A DNA stretch of 64,000 nt from positions 152,095-216,094 of the forward strand of contig CANPWA010000002.1 of assembly GCA_947581865.1 (NCBI GenBank), given 5' to 3'. Under the pieces are notes generated by a model, which worked only from the letters and a program-made list of their open reading frames with translations, ran no database searches and was not told the DNA's origin. The stretch is from an uncultured Acetatifactor sp. (GTDB lineage: Bacteria; Bacillota; Clostridia; Lachnospirales; Lachnospiraceae). Positions within the stretch are counted from its first letter, which is position 1. Each line of letters begins with the position of its first letter. Below, one piece after another: positions 44,738-52,340 of the stretch. The translations under genes were made by a program, and so were the position numbers.

Positions 44738-45688
44738 ATGGTCGGAAAAATTCTGGGAACGGGCTCTTATGTGCCTGCGCAGATCTGGTATAACGATAAA
44801 CTGGCAGAGATGGTAGAAACCGATGACGCCTGGATTAGGGAACGCACGGGAATCAAGGCGAGGCACATTGCTTCCGGGGAAGAGACGACGGCATATCTGG
44901 CAGCCGGCGCTGCCCGGGCAGCGCTGGAGAATGCGGGATTGGGGGCGGAGGAGATCGAGCTGATCATTGTGGCGACAGTCTCGCCGGGGACGCTGGTTCC
45001 CTGTACGGCATGCGAGGTGCAGAGGATGATCGGCGCGAGTCAGGCGGTCTGTTTTGATCTAAATGCCGCCTGCACCGGTTTTCTGTTTGCCCTGAACACG
45101 GCACAGGCGTATCTCTCCCAGGGGATCTACCGCAGAGCGCTGGTGGTGGGAGCGGAGTGTCTCTCTCATCTGACCGACTGGAATGACCGGGGAACCTGTA
45201 TTCTGTTCGGCGACGGCGCGGGAGCCGCAGTGCTTGAAGCGCAGAGCGGGGGAAGTTATGCTCAGGTGGCGCATTCGCTCGGGGAAAAGGGCGGGGTGCT
45301 CACTTGTCTGAGCGCCAACAGACAGGGCGGACAGGAGGATGTATTTCTGCACATGGACGGCGGAGAGGTGTTTAAGTTCGCCGTCTCAAAAGTGCCTGAG
45401 GTCATCCGGGAGCTGCTCGACCGGGAAGGGATCAGCGAGAACGAGATCGATCTTTTTGTACTGCATCAGGCGAACGCCCGCATTGTCGGGGCGGTTGCAA
45501 AGCGTTTTGGAGGGGATAGCGGGAAGTTCCCCATAAACATTTCGGAGTATGGTAATACCTCATCCGCAAGCATTCCCATTCTGCTGGATGAGCTGAACCG
45601 GGCGGGAAAGCTGAAGCGGGGCATGAAACTCGTGCTGGCCGGATTTGGCGGAGGGCTGTCCTACGGGGCAAGCGTTATCGTCTGGTAG
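44738..45688 (+). CDS. fabH: 3-oxoacyl-ACP synthase III
   Basis: FabH condenses acetyl-CoA (or branched starters) with malonyl-ACP to begin fatty-acid synthesis. The 316-residue protein has the catalytic Cys in DLNAACTGFLFAL, the His motif LHQANARI and the Asn motif EYGNTSSASIP. It is the first gene of the operon, downstream of the promoter and FabT-like operator. The start has a GGAG/TAGGGA ribosome site. Starter preference cannot be read here. Confidence 0.97.
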   Translation: MVGKILGTGSYVPAQIWYNDKLAEMVETDDAWIRERTGIKARHIASGEETTAYLAAGAARAALENAGLGAEEIELIIVATVSPGTLVPCTACEVQRMIGASQAVCFDLNAACTGFLFALNTAQAYLSQGIYRRALVVGAECLSHLTDWNDRGTCILFGDGAGAAVLEAQSGGSYAQVAHSLGEKGGVLTCLSANRQGGQEDVFLHMDGGEVFKFAVSKVPEVIRELLDREGISENEIDLFVLHQANARIVGAVAKRFGGDSGKFPINISEYGNTSSASIPILLDELNRAGKLKRGMKLVLAGFGGGLSYGASVIVW

Positions 45689-45725
45689 AATAAACAAATA
45701 AAAATTCAAAAAAGGAGAAAAAGTC

Positions 45726-45944
45726 ATGTTGGACAAAATCAAAGAAATCGTAGCGGATTCTATGGGGGTGGACATAGCCACTCTCACGGCGGAGACTTCT
45801 TTCAAGGAGGATCTGGATGCAGATTCCCTGGACCTGTTTGAGCTGGTGATGGCGCTGGAGGAAGCGGTCGGCGTGGAGATCCCGGCAGAGGAGCTGGAGA
45901 ACATCAAGACACTGGGAGATGTGGAGAAATACCTGAACGCGTAA
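45726..45944 (+). CDS. acpP: Acyl carrier protein
   Basis: This 72-residue acidic protein carries the growing acyl chain on a phosphopantetheine attached to Ser34 in the DADSLDLFEL motif. It lies 37 bases after fabH with an AAAGGAGAAAAA ribosome site. Its place between fabH and fabK is as in streptococcal fab clusters. Confidence 0.97.
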   Translation: MLDKIKEIVADSMGVDIATLTAETSFKEDLDADSLDLFELVMALEEAVGVEIPAEELENIKTLGDVEKYLNA

Positions 45945-45965
45945 GATTGGGGAGAGGAAGAAGAC

Positions 45966-46904
45966 ATGAAAACCGAAATCACTAGAATGCTGGGAATTCA
46001 GTACCCCATTGTTCAGGGCGGTATGGCCTGGGTGGCGGAACACCATCTTGCGGCGGCGGTGAGCGAAGCGGGAGGGCTGGGACTGATCGGAGCCGCAAAC
46101 GCTCCGGCCGATTGGGTGCGCGAGCAGATCCGGGCGGCGAAGAAACTGACGGATAAGCCTTTTGGCGTCAATATCATGCTGATGAGCCCCTATGCGGAGG
46201 AAGTTGCCAGGGTGGTGGCAGAGGAAGGCGTATCTGTGGTCACCACCGGGGCGGGCAATCCGGAGAAATATATGGAGATGTGGAAAAAGGCGGGCATCAG
46301 GGTGATCCCCGTTGTGGCTTCCGTGGCTTTGGCAAAAAGGTTAGAGCGCTGCGGTGTGGATGCGCTGGTGGCAGAGGGGACCGAGTCCGGCGGTCATATC
46401 GGCGAGCTGACGACGATGGTTCTGGTGCCCCAGGTGGTGGATGCGGTGAGCATTCCTGTCATAGCGGCGGGCGGTATCGCTGACGGGCGCGGTGTGGCTG
46501 CGGCGTTTATGCTGGGCGCTTCGGGATGTCAGCTGGGCACTCGTTTTGTCGCCACCAGGGAAGCTGTGGTACATGAGAAATATAAGGAGTGTATCCTGAA
46601 GGCGAAGGATATTGATACGAAAGTAACCGGCAGAAGCACGGGGCATCCCGTGAGATGCCTGCGCAATCAGATGACACGGGAATATTTGAAGCTCGAGGCA
46701 CAGGGCGTGGATTTTGAGAAGCTGGAGCTGATGACAGTGGGCGGATTAAAACGCGCCGTGGTGGACGGCGATGTGGAGACCGGCAATGTCATGGCAGGGC
46801 AGAGCGCAGGTCTGGTGAAAGAAATCCTCACTTGTAAAGAAGTGGTGGAAAAGCTGGTCAGTGAAGCGGATGCTTTGATGAAAGGAACGGGGATTTATGA
46901 GTAA
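45966..46904 (+). CDS. fabK: Enoyl-ACP reductase II (FMN-dependent)
   Basis: FabK reduces the enoyl-ACP double bond using FMN and NAD(P)H, replacing FabI. The 312-residue protein is a nitronate-monooxygenase-like TIM barrel with YPIVQGGMAWVAEHHLAAAVSEAGG at the N-terminus (read in parts: YPIVQGGMAWVAEHHLA), the motif ALVAEGTESGGHIG, and IAAGGIADGRGVAAAFMLGA. No FabI gene is in the operon, so this is the expected sole reductase here, a feature linked to triclosan tolerance. It overlaps fabD by 8 bases. Confidence 0.95.
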   Translation: MKTEITRMLGIQYPIVQGGMAWVAEHHLAAAVSEAGGLGLIGAANAPADWVREQIRAAKKLTDKPFGVNIMLMSPYAEEVARVVAEEGVSVVTTGAGNPEKYMEMWKKAGIRVIPVVASVALAKRLERCGVDALVAEGTESGGHIGELTTMVLVPQVVDAVSIPVIAAGGIADGRGVAAAFMLGASGCQLGTRFVATREAVVHEKYKECILKAKDIDTKVTGRSTGHPVRCLRNQMTREYLKLEAQGVDFEKLELMTVGGLKRAVVDGDVETGNVMAGQSAGLVKEILTCKEVVEKLVSEADALMKGTGIYE

Positions 46905-47814
46905 ACTTGCATTTGTCTATCCCGGTCAGGGAGCGCAGAAACCCGGTATGGGCCGGGATTTTTATGAGCAGTTTGCCGCTGCGCGGGAAATCTATGAGAA
47001 AGCGACGGCATGGCTTGGCATGAATATGAAGGAGCTGTGCTTTGAGGAAAATGACAGATTGAATCTCACCCAGTATACCCAGGCTGCCATGGTGACGACT
47101 TCAATGGCGATGGAACGGGTGCTGGAGAAACAGGGAATCCATCCCGATATCACTGCCGGGCTGAGTCTTGGCGAATACTGTGCGATTGCCACCACAGGCG
47201 CCATGAGTCTGCAGGATGCCATTGTGACGGTGCGAAAGCGGGGAATTCTCATGGAGGAGGCAGTCCCTGCGGGGCAGGGCGGTATGGCGGCCGTGCTGGG
47301 CATGGAAGCGGAAGCGGTCGAGAGGATCGTGGGTCCGATGGAACAAGTGAGCATTGCCAATTATAACTGCCCCGGACAGATCGTGATCACAGGTCTGAAA
47401 GAGGCGCTGAATGACGCCATGGACGCCCTGCGCAAGGCGGGAGCCAGGCGCGTGACGGAGCTGACGGTCAGCGGCCCCTTCCACTCAGAGCTGCTTAGGG
47501 AAGCCGGGGAAAAGCTTGCCGCGGAACTTGCAGGCATCTCATTCAATAAACCGCACATTCCCTATGTCACCAATGTGACGGCTGCGGCAGTGACGGAGGC
47601 GGATGGGATCCGGGAGCTTCTGGCAGAACAGATTTCTTCTCCCGTGAGATGGCAGCAGAGTGTGGAGCGCATGATCGCGGAAGGGGTGGACACGTTTATT
47701 GAGATCGGACCCGGCAGGACCCTGACAGGATTCATAAAACGGATCAACCGGGAGGTGACCGCTCTCAATATTGAGACGGTGGAGGACATGAAAGAGGTGC
47801 TTGCGAAGGTTTAA
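46897..47814 (+). CDS. fabD: Malonyl-CoA:ACP transacylase
   Basis: FabD moves malonate from CoA to ACP. The 305-residue protein has the N-terminal FVYPGQGAQKPGMG, the nucleophile motif GLSLGEYCA, and the His motif VSGPFHSEL. The ATG overlaps the end of fabK, so the two are translationally coupled. A 6-base-pair hairpin (CAGCCC/GGGCTG, 47832-47847) without T-run lies in the gap before fabG. Confidence 0.96.
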   Translation: MSKLAFVYPGQGAQKPGMGRDFYEQFAAAREIYEKATAWLGMNMKELCFEENDRLNLTQYTQAAMVTTSMAMERVLEKQGIHPDITAGLSLGEYCAIATTGAMSLQDAIVTVRKRGILMEEAVPAGQGGMAAVLGMEAEAVERIVGPMEQVSIANYNCPGQIVITGLKEALNDAMDALRKAGARRVTELTVSGPFHSELLREAGEKLAAELAGISFNKPHIPYVTNVTAAAVTEADGIRELLAEQISSPVRWQQSVERMIAEGVDTFIEIGPGRTLTGFIKRINREVTALNIETVEDMKEVLAKV

Positions 47815-47864
47815 AGTAAACTTTCCGATGTCAGCCCCGACGGGCTGTCAGCAAGAGACAATAA

Positions 47865-47903
47865 TGATCGATATGCGTGCCAAAGCAGGCAAGAGGTATA
47901 AGA
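47865..47903 (+). promoter_or_regulatory. Leader element of fabG, similar to the accB leader
   Basis: TGATCGATATGCGTGC is followed by an imperfect hairpin (GCGTGC/GCAGGC) and AGAGGTATAAGA just before the start codon. The region before accB (49980-50019) has nearly the same order of elements. It may be a translation-control or mRNA-processing element; this is inference. Confidence 0.55.
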
Positions 47904-48653
47904 TTGAACAGTATGGAAAATAAGAAAGTAGCGGTTGTCACCGGCGCATCCCGGGGGATCGGAAGAGCCATCGCATTAAAGCTCGCCCGGGAGGGCTGTC
48001 TGGTCGTCTTAAATTACAATGGCTCCGTGGACGCCGCGGGGAAAGTAAAAGAGGAGATAGAGAGCGCCGGCGGCGAGGCGGAAATTTACGGCTGCAATGT
48101 CGGCGACTATCAGGCGTGCGAGGCGTTCTTTAAGGAGATGATCGGACGTCTGGGACGCCTGGATATCCTGGTAAATAATGCGGGGATCACCAAGGATGGG
48201 CTGTTGATGGCGATGTCCGAGGAGGATTTCTCACAGGTGGTGGATGTGAATCTGAAAGGTGCGTTTCACTGCATCAGGCAGGCTGCGCGGCAGATGTTGA
48301 AGCAGAGAAGCGGGAGGATCGTCAATATCTCTTCCGTGGTGGGGCTGCACGGCAATGCGGGTCAGGCAAATTATGCGGCGTCCAAGGCGGGGATCCTGGG
48401 GCTGACCAAGAGCGCGGCAAAGGAGCTTGGCTCCAGAGGCATCACGGTCAATGCGGTTGCACCGGGATTCATAGAGACAGACATGACGGCTGCCCTTTCG
48501 GAGAAGGTGAAAGCCGGGGCGGCGGCAGGCATACCTTTGGGGCATTTTGGCAGCCCGGAGGATGTGGCAGAAGCGGTGGCATTTCTGGTGTCCGATGCCG
48601 CGGCGTATATCACGGGACAGGTGCTTGCCGTGGACGGCGGTATGGGAATGTAG
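47904..48653 (+). CDS. fabG: 3-oxoacyl-ACP reductase
   Basis: FabG reduces 3-oxoacyl-ACP with NADPH. The 249-residue SDR protein has the cofactor site VTGASRGIGRAIA, NNAGITKDGLL, the catalytic Ser and Tyr-x3-Lys (NISSVVG..., YAASKAG), and VDGGMGM at the end. I chose the TTG at 47904 because AGAGG lies 7 bases before it, and the matching leader of accB has the same spacing to its ATG. The ATG at 47913 (MENKKVAVV) is 16 bases from that site and would remove three residues. Confidence 0.93.
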   Translation: MNSMENKKVAVVTGASRGIGRAIALKLAREGCLVVLNYNGSVDAAGKVKEEIESAGGEAEIYGCNVGDYQACEAFFKEMIGRLGRLDILVNNAGITKDGLLMAMSEEDFSQVVDVNLKGAFHCIRQAARQMLKQRSGRIVNISSVVGLHGNAGQANYAASKAGILGLTKSAAKELGSRGITVNAVAPGFIETDMTAALSEKVKAGAAAGIPLGHFGSPEDVAEAVAFLVSDAAAYITGQVLAVDGGMGM

Positions 48654-48714
48654 CCTGCAAAGGCTTTGGACCGTCATGGGATTTTGGCGGCATGGCGGCG
48701 GGATGGGAGGAAAG

Positions 48715-49953
48715 ATGAAGAGACGAGTTGTGGTAACCGGGCTGGGAGCAGTCACCCCTCTGGGAAATGATGTGGAAACTTTCTGGAGCGCTGTGAGGGA
48801 GGGAAAGTGCGGGATCGCGCCGATCACGCGCTTTGACACGACTGACTATAAGGTGAAGCTTGCGGCGGAGGTAAAAGGGTTTACACCGGAGAAATATCTG
48901 GACGGGCGGGCGGCGAGGCGTATGGAGCTGTTTTCCCAATATGCGGTGGCGGCGGCGATGCAGGCGATGGAAGAGTCGGGCATCGACATGAAAAAAGAGG
49001 ATCCGTTCCGGGTGGGTGTGATCGTCGGCTCGGGAATCGGAAGCCTTCAGGTTACGGAGACGGCAGTATCGAAATTGAACGAAAAGGGACCTTCCAGGGT
49101 GGAGCCTCTGCTGGTTCCTAAGATGATTTCCAATATGGCGGCAGGGAATGTGTCCATCGCCACAGGGGCCAGGGGAAAATGTACGAATGTAGTGACCGCA
49201 TGCGCGACGGGGACGCATTGTATCGGGGACGCCTTCCGGGCGATCGCCTACGACGATGCCGACGTGATGATCGCGGGCGGAACCGAGGCGGCGGTCTGCT
49301 CCATCGGCGTCGCCGGATTTCAGGCGCTGACGGCTCTTAGCAGCAGTGAGGATCCTGCCCGGGCATCCATTCCCTTTGACAGGGACAGGAGCGGTTTTGT
49401 CATGGGTGAGGGTTCCGGCATTGTGATCTTGGAGGAACTGGAGCATGCGAGGAAGCGCGGCGCAGAGATCCTGGCAGAGGTAGTCGGGTATGGTGCCACA
49501 GGGGATGCCTATCACATCACTTCCCCCATCGAGGACGGAAGCGGCGCGGCGCGGGCGATGACGGATGCCATGAAGGAAGCGGGCATCCGCCCGGAGGATG
49601 TGGATTATATCAATGCCCACGGCACCGGCACCCATCACAATGACCTCTTTGAGACCAGAGCCATCAAGGCGGCATTTGGAGAGGCGGCATATCGGGTGAA
49701 AATCAATTCCACCAAGTCCATGATCGGGCATCTTCTGGGTGCGGCGGGCGGTGTGGAGTTTGTGGTATGCGTCAAAAGTATTGTGGACGGGTTTATCCAT
49801 CAGACCGTGGGGACGCAGTGTACGGATGAGGAACTGGATCTGGATTATGTGATCGGCGCTCCCGTAGAGCAAAAGGTCAGATATGCCATGAGCAATTCTC
49901 TGGGATTTGGCGGGCACAATGCAACCCTCCTTTTAAAGAAATATGAGGGATAA
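48715..49953 (+). CDS. fabF: 3-oxoacyl-ACP synthase II
   Basis: FabF performs the elongating condensations. The 412-residue protein begins MKRRVVVTGLGAVTPLGNDV and has the catalytic Cys in VTACATGTHCIGDAF, and the His residues in NAHGTGTHHND and INSTKSMIGHLLGAAG. The start at 48715 has GGGAGGAAAG just upstream; the frame is open far upstream of it but that part overlaps fabG in another frame and is not coding. There is no FabB gene in the cluster, as in other Firmicutes. Confidence 0.96.
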   Translation: MKRRVVVTGLGAVTPLGNDVETFWSAVREGKCGIAPITRFDTTDYKVKLAAEVKGFTPEKYLDGRAARRMELFSQYAVAAAMQAMEESGIDMKKEDPFRVGVIVGSGIGSLQVTETAVSKLNEKGPSRVEPLLVPKMISNMAAGNVSIATGARGKCTNVVTACATGTHCIGDAFRAIAYDDADVMIAGGTEAAVCSIGVAGFQALTALSSSEDPARASIPFDRDRSGFVMGEGSGIVILEELEHARKRGAEILAEVVGYGATGDAYHITSPIEDGSGAARAMTDAMKEAGIRPEDVDYINAHGTGTHHNDLFETRAIKAAFGEAAYRVKINSTKSMIGHLLGAAGGVEFVVCVKSIVDGFIHQTVGTQCTDEELDLDYVIGAPVEQKVRYAMSNSLGFGGHNATLLLKKYEG

Positions 49954-49979
49954 GGGAAAAACGGACAACACGGAAGCAT

Positions 49980-50019
49980 TGATCGGTATGCGTGCGTCAG
50001 GCACGCCGGGGGTATAAAG
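49980..50019 (+). promoter_or_regulatory. Leader element of accB, similar to the fabG leader
   Basis: TGATCGGTATGCGTGC, then a perfect GCGTGC/GCACGC hairpin with a 4-base loop, then GGGGGTATAAAG directly before the ATG. It matches the fabG leader at 47865-47903 in order and spacing. Confidence 0.55.
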
Positions 50020-50475
50020 ATGGAATTTGAACAGGTATTAGAGTTGGTAGACCGCGTGGCGGCAGCAGGGCTGAGTTCCTTTGTCTATGAGACGGCAGAT
50101 ACGAAGATCGCCTTAAAAGGAAGAGAAAACGGTCCGGCCGCCCTGCCTGCAGGAGTGAGCGCTTTCCCACAGCATCAGGAACCCGAGGCTGCAGCGGCGG
50201 GACTGGGAGACGGCTCCCGGGAAAATGCTTTGCAGCTGAGCGGAAGGATTGTTACATCCCCTCTGGTGGGAACCTTTTACGCAGCGCCCTCGGAGGACGC
50301 CGCCCCCTATGTGAAGGTGGGAGACAGCGTGAAAAAAGGGCAGATCCTTGCCATCGTGGAAGCCATGAAGCTGATGAATGAGATCGAGAGCGAATATGAC
50401 GGTGTGGTGAGCCGGATCCTGGTGAAAGACGGCGAACCCGTAGAGTATGGGCAGCCGCTGTTCTGCCTGGAGTGA
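50020..50475 (+). CDS. accB: Biotin carboxyl carrier protein of acetyl-CoA carboxylase
   Basis: The 151-residue protein carries biotin on Lys117 in the EAMKLMNE motif. It has the usual N-terminal helix region (FEQVLELVDRVAAAGLSSFVYE), an Ala/Pro/Glu-rich linker, and the C-terminal biotinyl domain with the short thumb-containing form (VTSPLVGTFYAAPSEDA). It feeds CO2 from biotin carboxylase (AccC) to the carboxyltransferase (AccDA), both encoded just downstream. Confidence 0.96.
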   Translation: MEFEQVLELVDRVAAAGLSSFVYETADTKIALKGRENGPAALPAGVSAFPQHQEPEAAAAGLGDGSRENALQLSGRIVTSPLVGTFYAAPSEDAAPYVKVGDSVKKGQILAIVEAMKLMNEIESEYDGVVSRILVKDGEPVEYGQPLFCLE

Positions 50476-50495
50476 CAAGAGGTGCGAGACAGAAA

Positions 50496-50927
50496 ATGAA
50501 TGGGTTGAATGTAAAACAGATCGAGGAGATCCTTCCCCACAGGCATCCGTTTCTGTTGTTGGACGGCATTGAGGACTATGTGCCGGGGGAATATGCCATT
50601 GGATTTAAGTGTGTGACCTTCCGCGAGGATTTTTTTGCGGGACATTTTCCCCAGGAGCCGGTAATGCCGGGGGTTCTGATCGTGGAGGCATTGGCGCAGA
50701 CGGGAGCGGTGGCGATCTTGTCGCTGCCCGAAAATAAGGGGAAGATCGCCTATTTCGGCGGTGTGGACAAATGTCGCTTCAGGGGAAAGGTGGTGCCCGG
50801 AGACAGGCTTTGCCTGGAGACCAGGCTCATCAAATGTAAGGGTCCCGTGGGCATCGGAGAGGCGAAGGCTTATGTGGGAGATCATCTGGTGGTGAAGGCG
50901 GAACTGACCTTTGCCGTTGGAATGTGA
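50496..50927 (+). CDS. fabZ: 3-hydroxyacyl-ACP dehydratase
   Basis: FabZ removes water from 3-hydroxyacyl-ACP. The 143-residue hot-dog-fold protein shows EEILPHRHPFLLLDGIEDY (catalytic His) and GHFPQEPVMPGVLIVEALAQTG (catalytic Glu). The ATG at 50496 fits the family's usual start; a GTG at 50472 overlaps the accB stop but its extra residues do not resemble the family. The ribosome site is weak (AAGAGG at 14 bases), so translation may depend on coupling to accB. Confidence 0.94.
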   Translation: MNGLNVKQIEEILPHRHPFLLLDGIEDYVPGEYAIGFKCVTFREDFFAGHFPQEPVMPGVLIVEALAQTGAVAILSLPENKGKIAYFGGVDKCRFRGKVVPGDRLCLETRLIKCKGPVGIGEAKAYVGDHLVVKAELTFAVGM

Positions 50928-50978
50928 CCTCAGGGAAAAGACGGGCTATACAGGGCTTTGCAGGATGGGAGACGGGGC

Positions 50979-52340
50979 ATGATTCAAAAGTTATTGATCG
51001 CAAACCGCGGCGAGATCGCGGTGCGCATTATCAGGGCGTGCAGGGAGCTGGGGATAGAGACGGTCGCCGTGTACTCGGAGGCGGACGCGGGAAGTCTGCA
51101 CTCGGAGCTGGCAGACCAGGCGGTGTGCATCGGACCGGGTCCCTCCACGGAGAGTTATCTGAATATGGAGCGGATCATGAGCGCGGCAATGATCACCGGC
51201 GCAGACGCGATCCATCCGGGGTATGGATTCCTCTCGGAGAATGCCCGATTTGCCCGGCTGTGTGAGCGCTGTCACATGATTTTTGTGGGACCGCCCTCCC
51301 GGGTGATCTCCGGTCTGGGCAACAAACAGGCGGCGCGCAACACCATGGCGGCAGCGGGGGTGCCGGTCATCCCCGGAACGGATCATCCCGTCACCCAGGT
51401 GCAGGAAGGGCTGGAGCTGGCAGAGGAGATCGGCTATCCTGTCATTGTCAAGGCCGTGCTGGGCGGAGGCGGCAAGGGCATGAGGGTGGCATATGGGAAG
51501 AGCGAGTTTGAGAATGCCTTCCTCACGGCGCAGAAAGAGGCACAGGCAGCTTTCGGCGACGGAAATATGTATATTGAACATTTCGTGGAACATCCCCGCC
51601 ACATCGAGTTTCAGATTTTAGCCGATGCCGCAGGAAACGTGATTCATCTGGGAGAGCGGGACTGTTCCGTTCAGAGAAAACACCAGAAAATGATAGAGGA
51701 ATCCCCTTCCCCCGGCGTTTCTCCCGCACTTCGGGAAAAGATGGGAGAGATGGCGGTGCGGGCGGCAAAGGCGGCGGAATATGTCAGTGCAGGTACGATT
51801 GAGTATCTTCTCGAGGAGGATGGCCGCTTTTATTTTATGGAGATGAACACGCGCATTCAGGTGGAGCATCCCGTGACGGAGTGGGTGACCGGGATCGATC
51901 TGATCAAGGAGCAGCTTAAGATCGCCTCCGGAGAGCGGCTGACCATCCGGCAGGAGGATGTGCATCTGAATGGGCATGCCATCGAGTGCCGGATCAATGC
52001 GGAGAATCCCCTGAAAAATTTCAGACCCTCCCCGGGGTATATCTCCACCCTGCATTTGCCGGGCGGACAGGGGATCCGGGTGGACACGGGGATTTACAGC
52101 GGTTATCAGATCCCGCCCTATTATGACTCCATGCTGGCGAAACTCATTGTGCACGCAGAGGACAGGGCGCAGGCGATCGCCAAGATGTTAAGCGCCATGG
52201 GAGAGGTGATCATCGGCGGTGTGGATACCAATGTGGATTATCAGTTTGAGATTTTGAGTAACGAAGATTATCAGTCCGGCAAAGTAAACGTGGATTTTTT
52301 GAAAGATCATGAAATTGGCGGTGTGAAGATTGAAGAATAA
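50979..52340 (+). CDS. accC: Biotin carboxylase subunit of acetyl-CoA carboxylase
   Basis: AccC carboxylates biotin on AccB using ATP and bicarbonate. The 453-residue ATP-grasp protein has KLLIANRGEIAVRIIRACRE at its start, the glycine-rich loop KAVLGGGGKGMRVAY, EFQILAD, RDCSVQRKHQKMIEESPSP and FMEMNTRIQVEHPVTE. The ATG at 50979 has GGGAG upstream; earlier in-frame codons are not family-like. Its end overlaps the predicted start of accDA. Confidence 0.97.
   Translation: MIQKLLIANRGEIAVRIIRACRELGIETVAVYSEADAGSLHSELADQAVCIGPGPSTESYLNMERIMSAAMITGADAIHPGYGFLSENARFARLCERCHMIFVGPPSRVISGLGNKQAARNTMAAAGVPVIPGTDHPVTQVQEGLELAEEIGYPVIVKAVLGGGGKGMRVAYGKSEFENAFLTAQKEAQAAFGDGNMYIEHFVEHPRHIEFQILADAAGNVIHLGERDCSVQRKHQKMIEESPSPGVSPALREKMGEMAVRAAKAAEYVSAGTIEYLLEEDGRFYFMEMNTRIQVEHPVTEWVTGIDLIKEQLKIASGERLTIRQEDVHLNGHAIECRINAENPLKNFRPSPGYISTLHLPGGQGIRVDTGIYSGYQIPPYYDSMLAKLIVHAEDRAQAIAKMLSAMGEVIIGGVDTNVDYQFEILSNEDYQSGKVNVDFLKDHEIGGVKIEE

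Noticed and set aside
48547..48714. Upstream extension of fabF within fabG
   Set aside because: Overlaps the fabG coding region in another frame; a strong ribosome site and family-like start occur at 48715.
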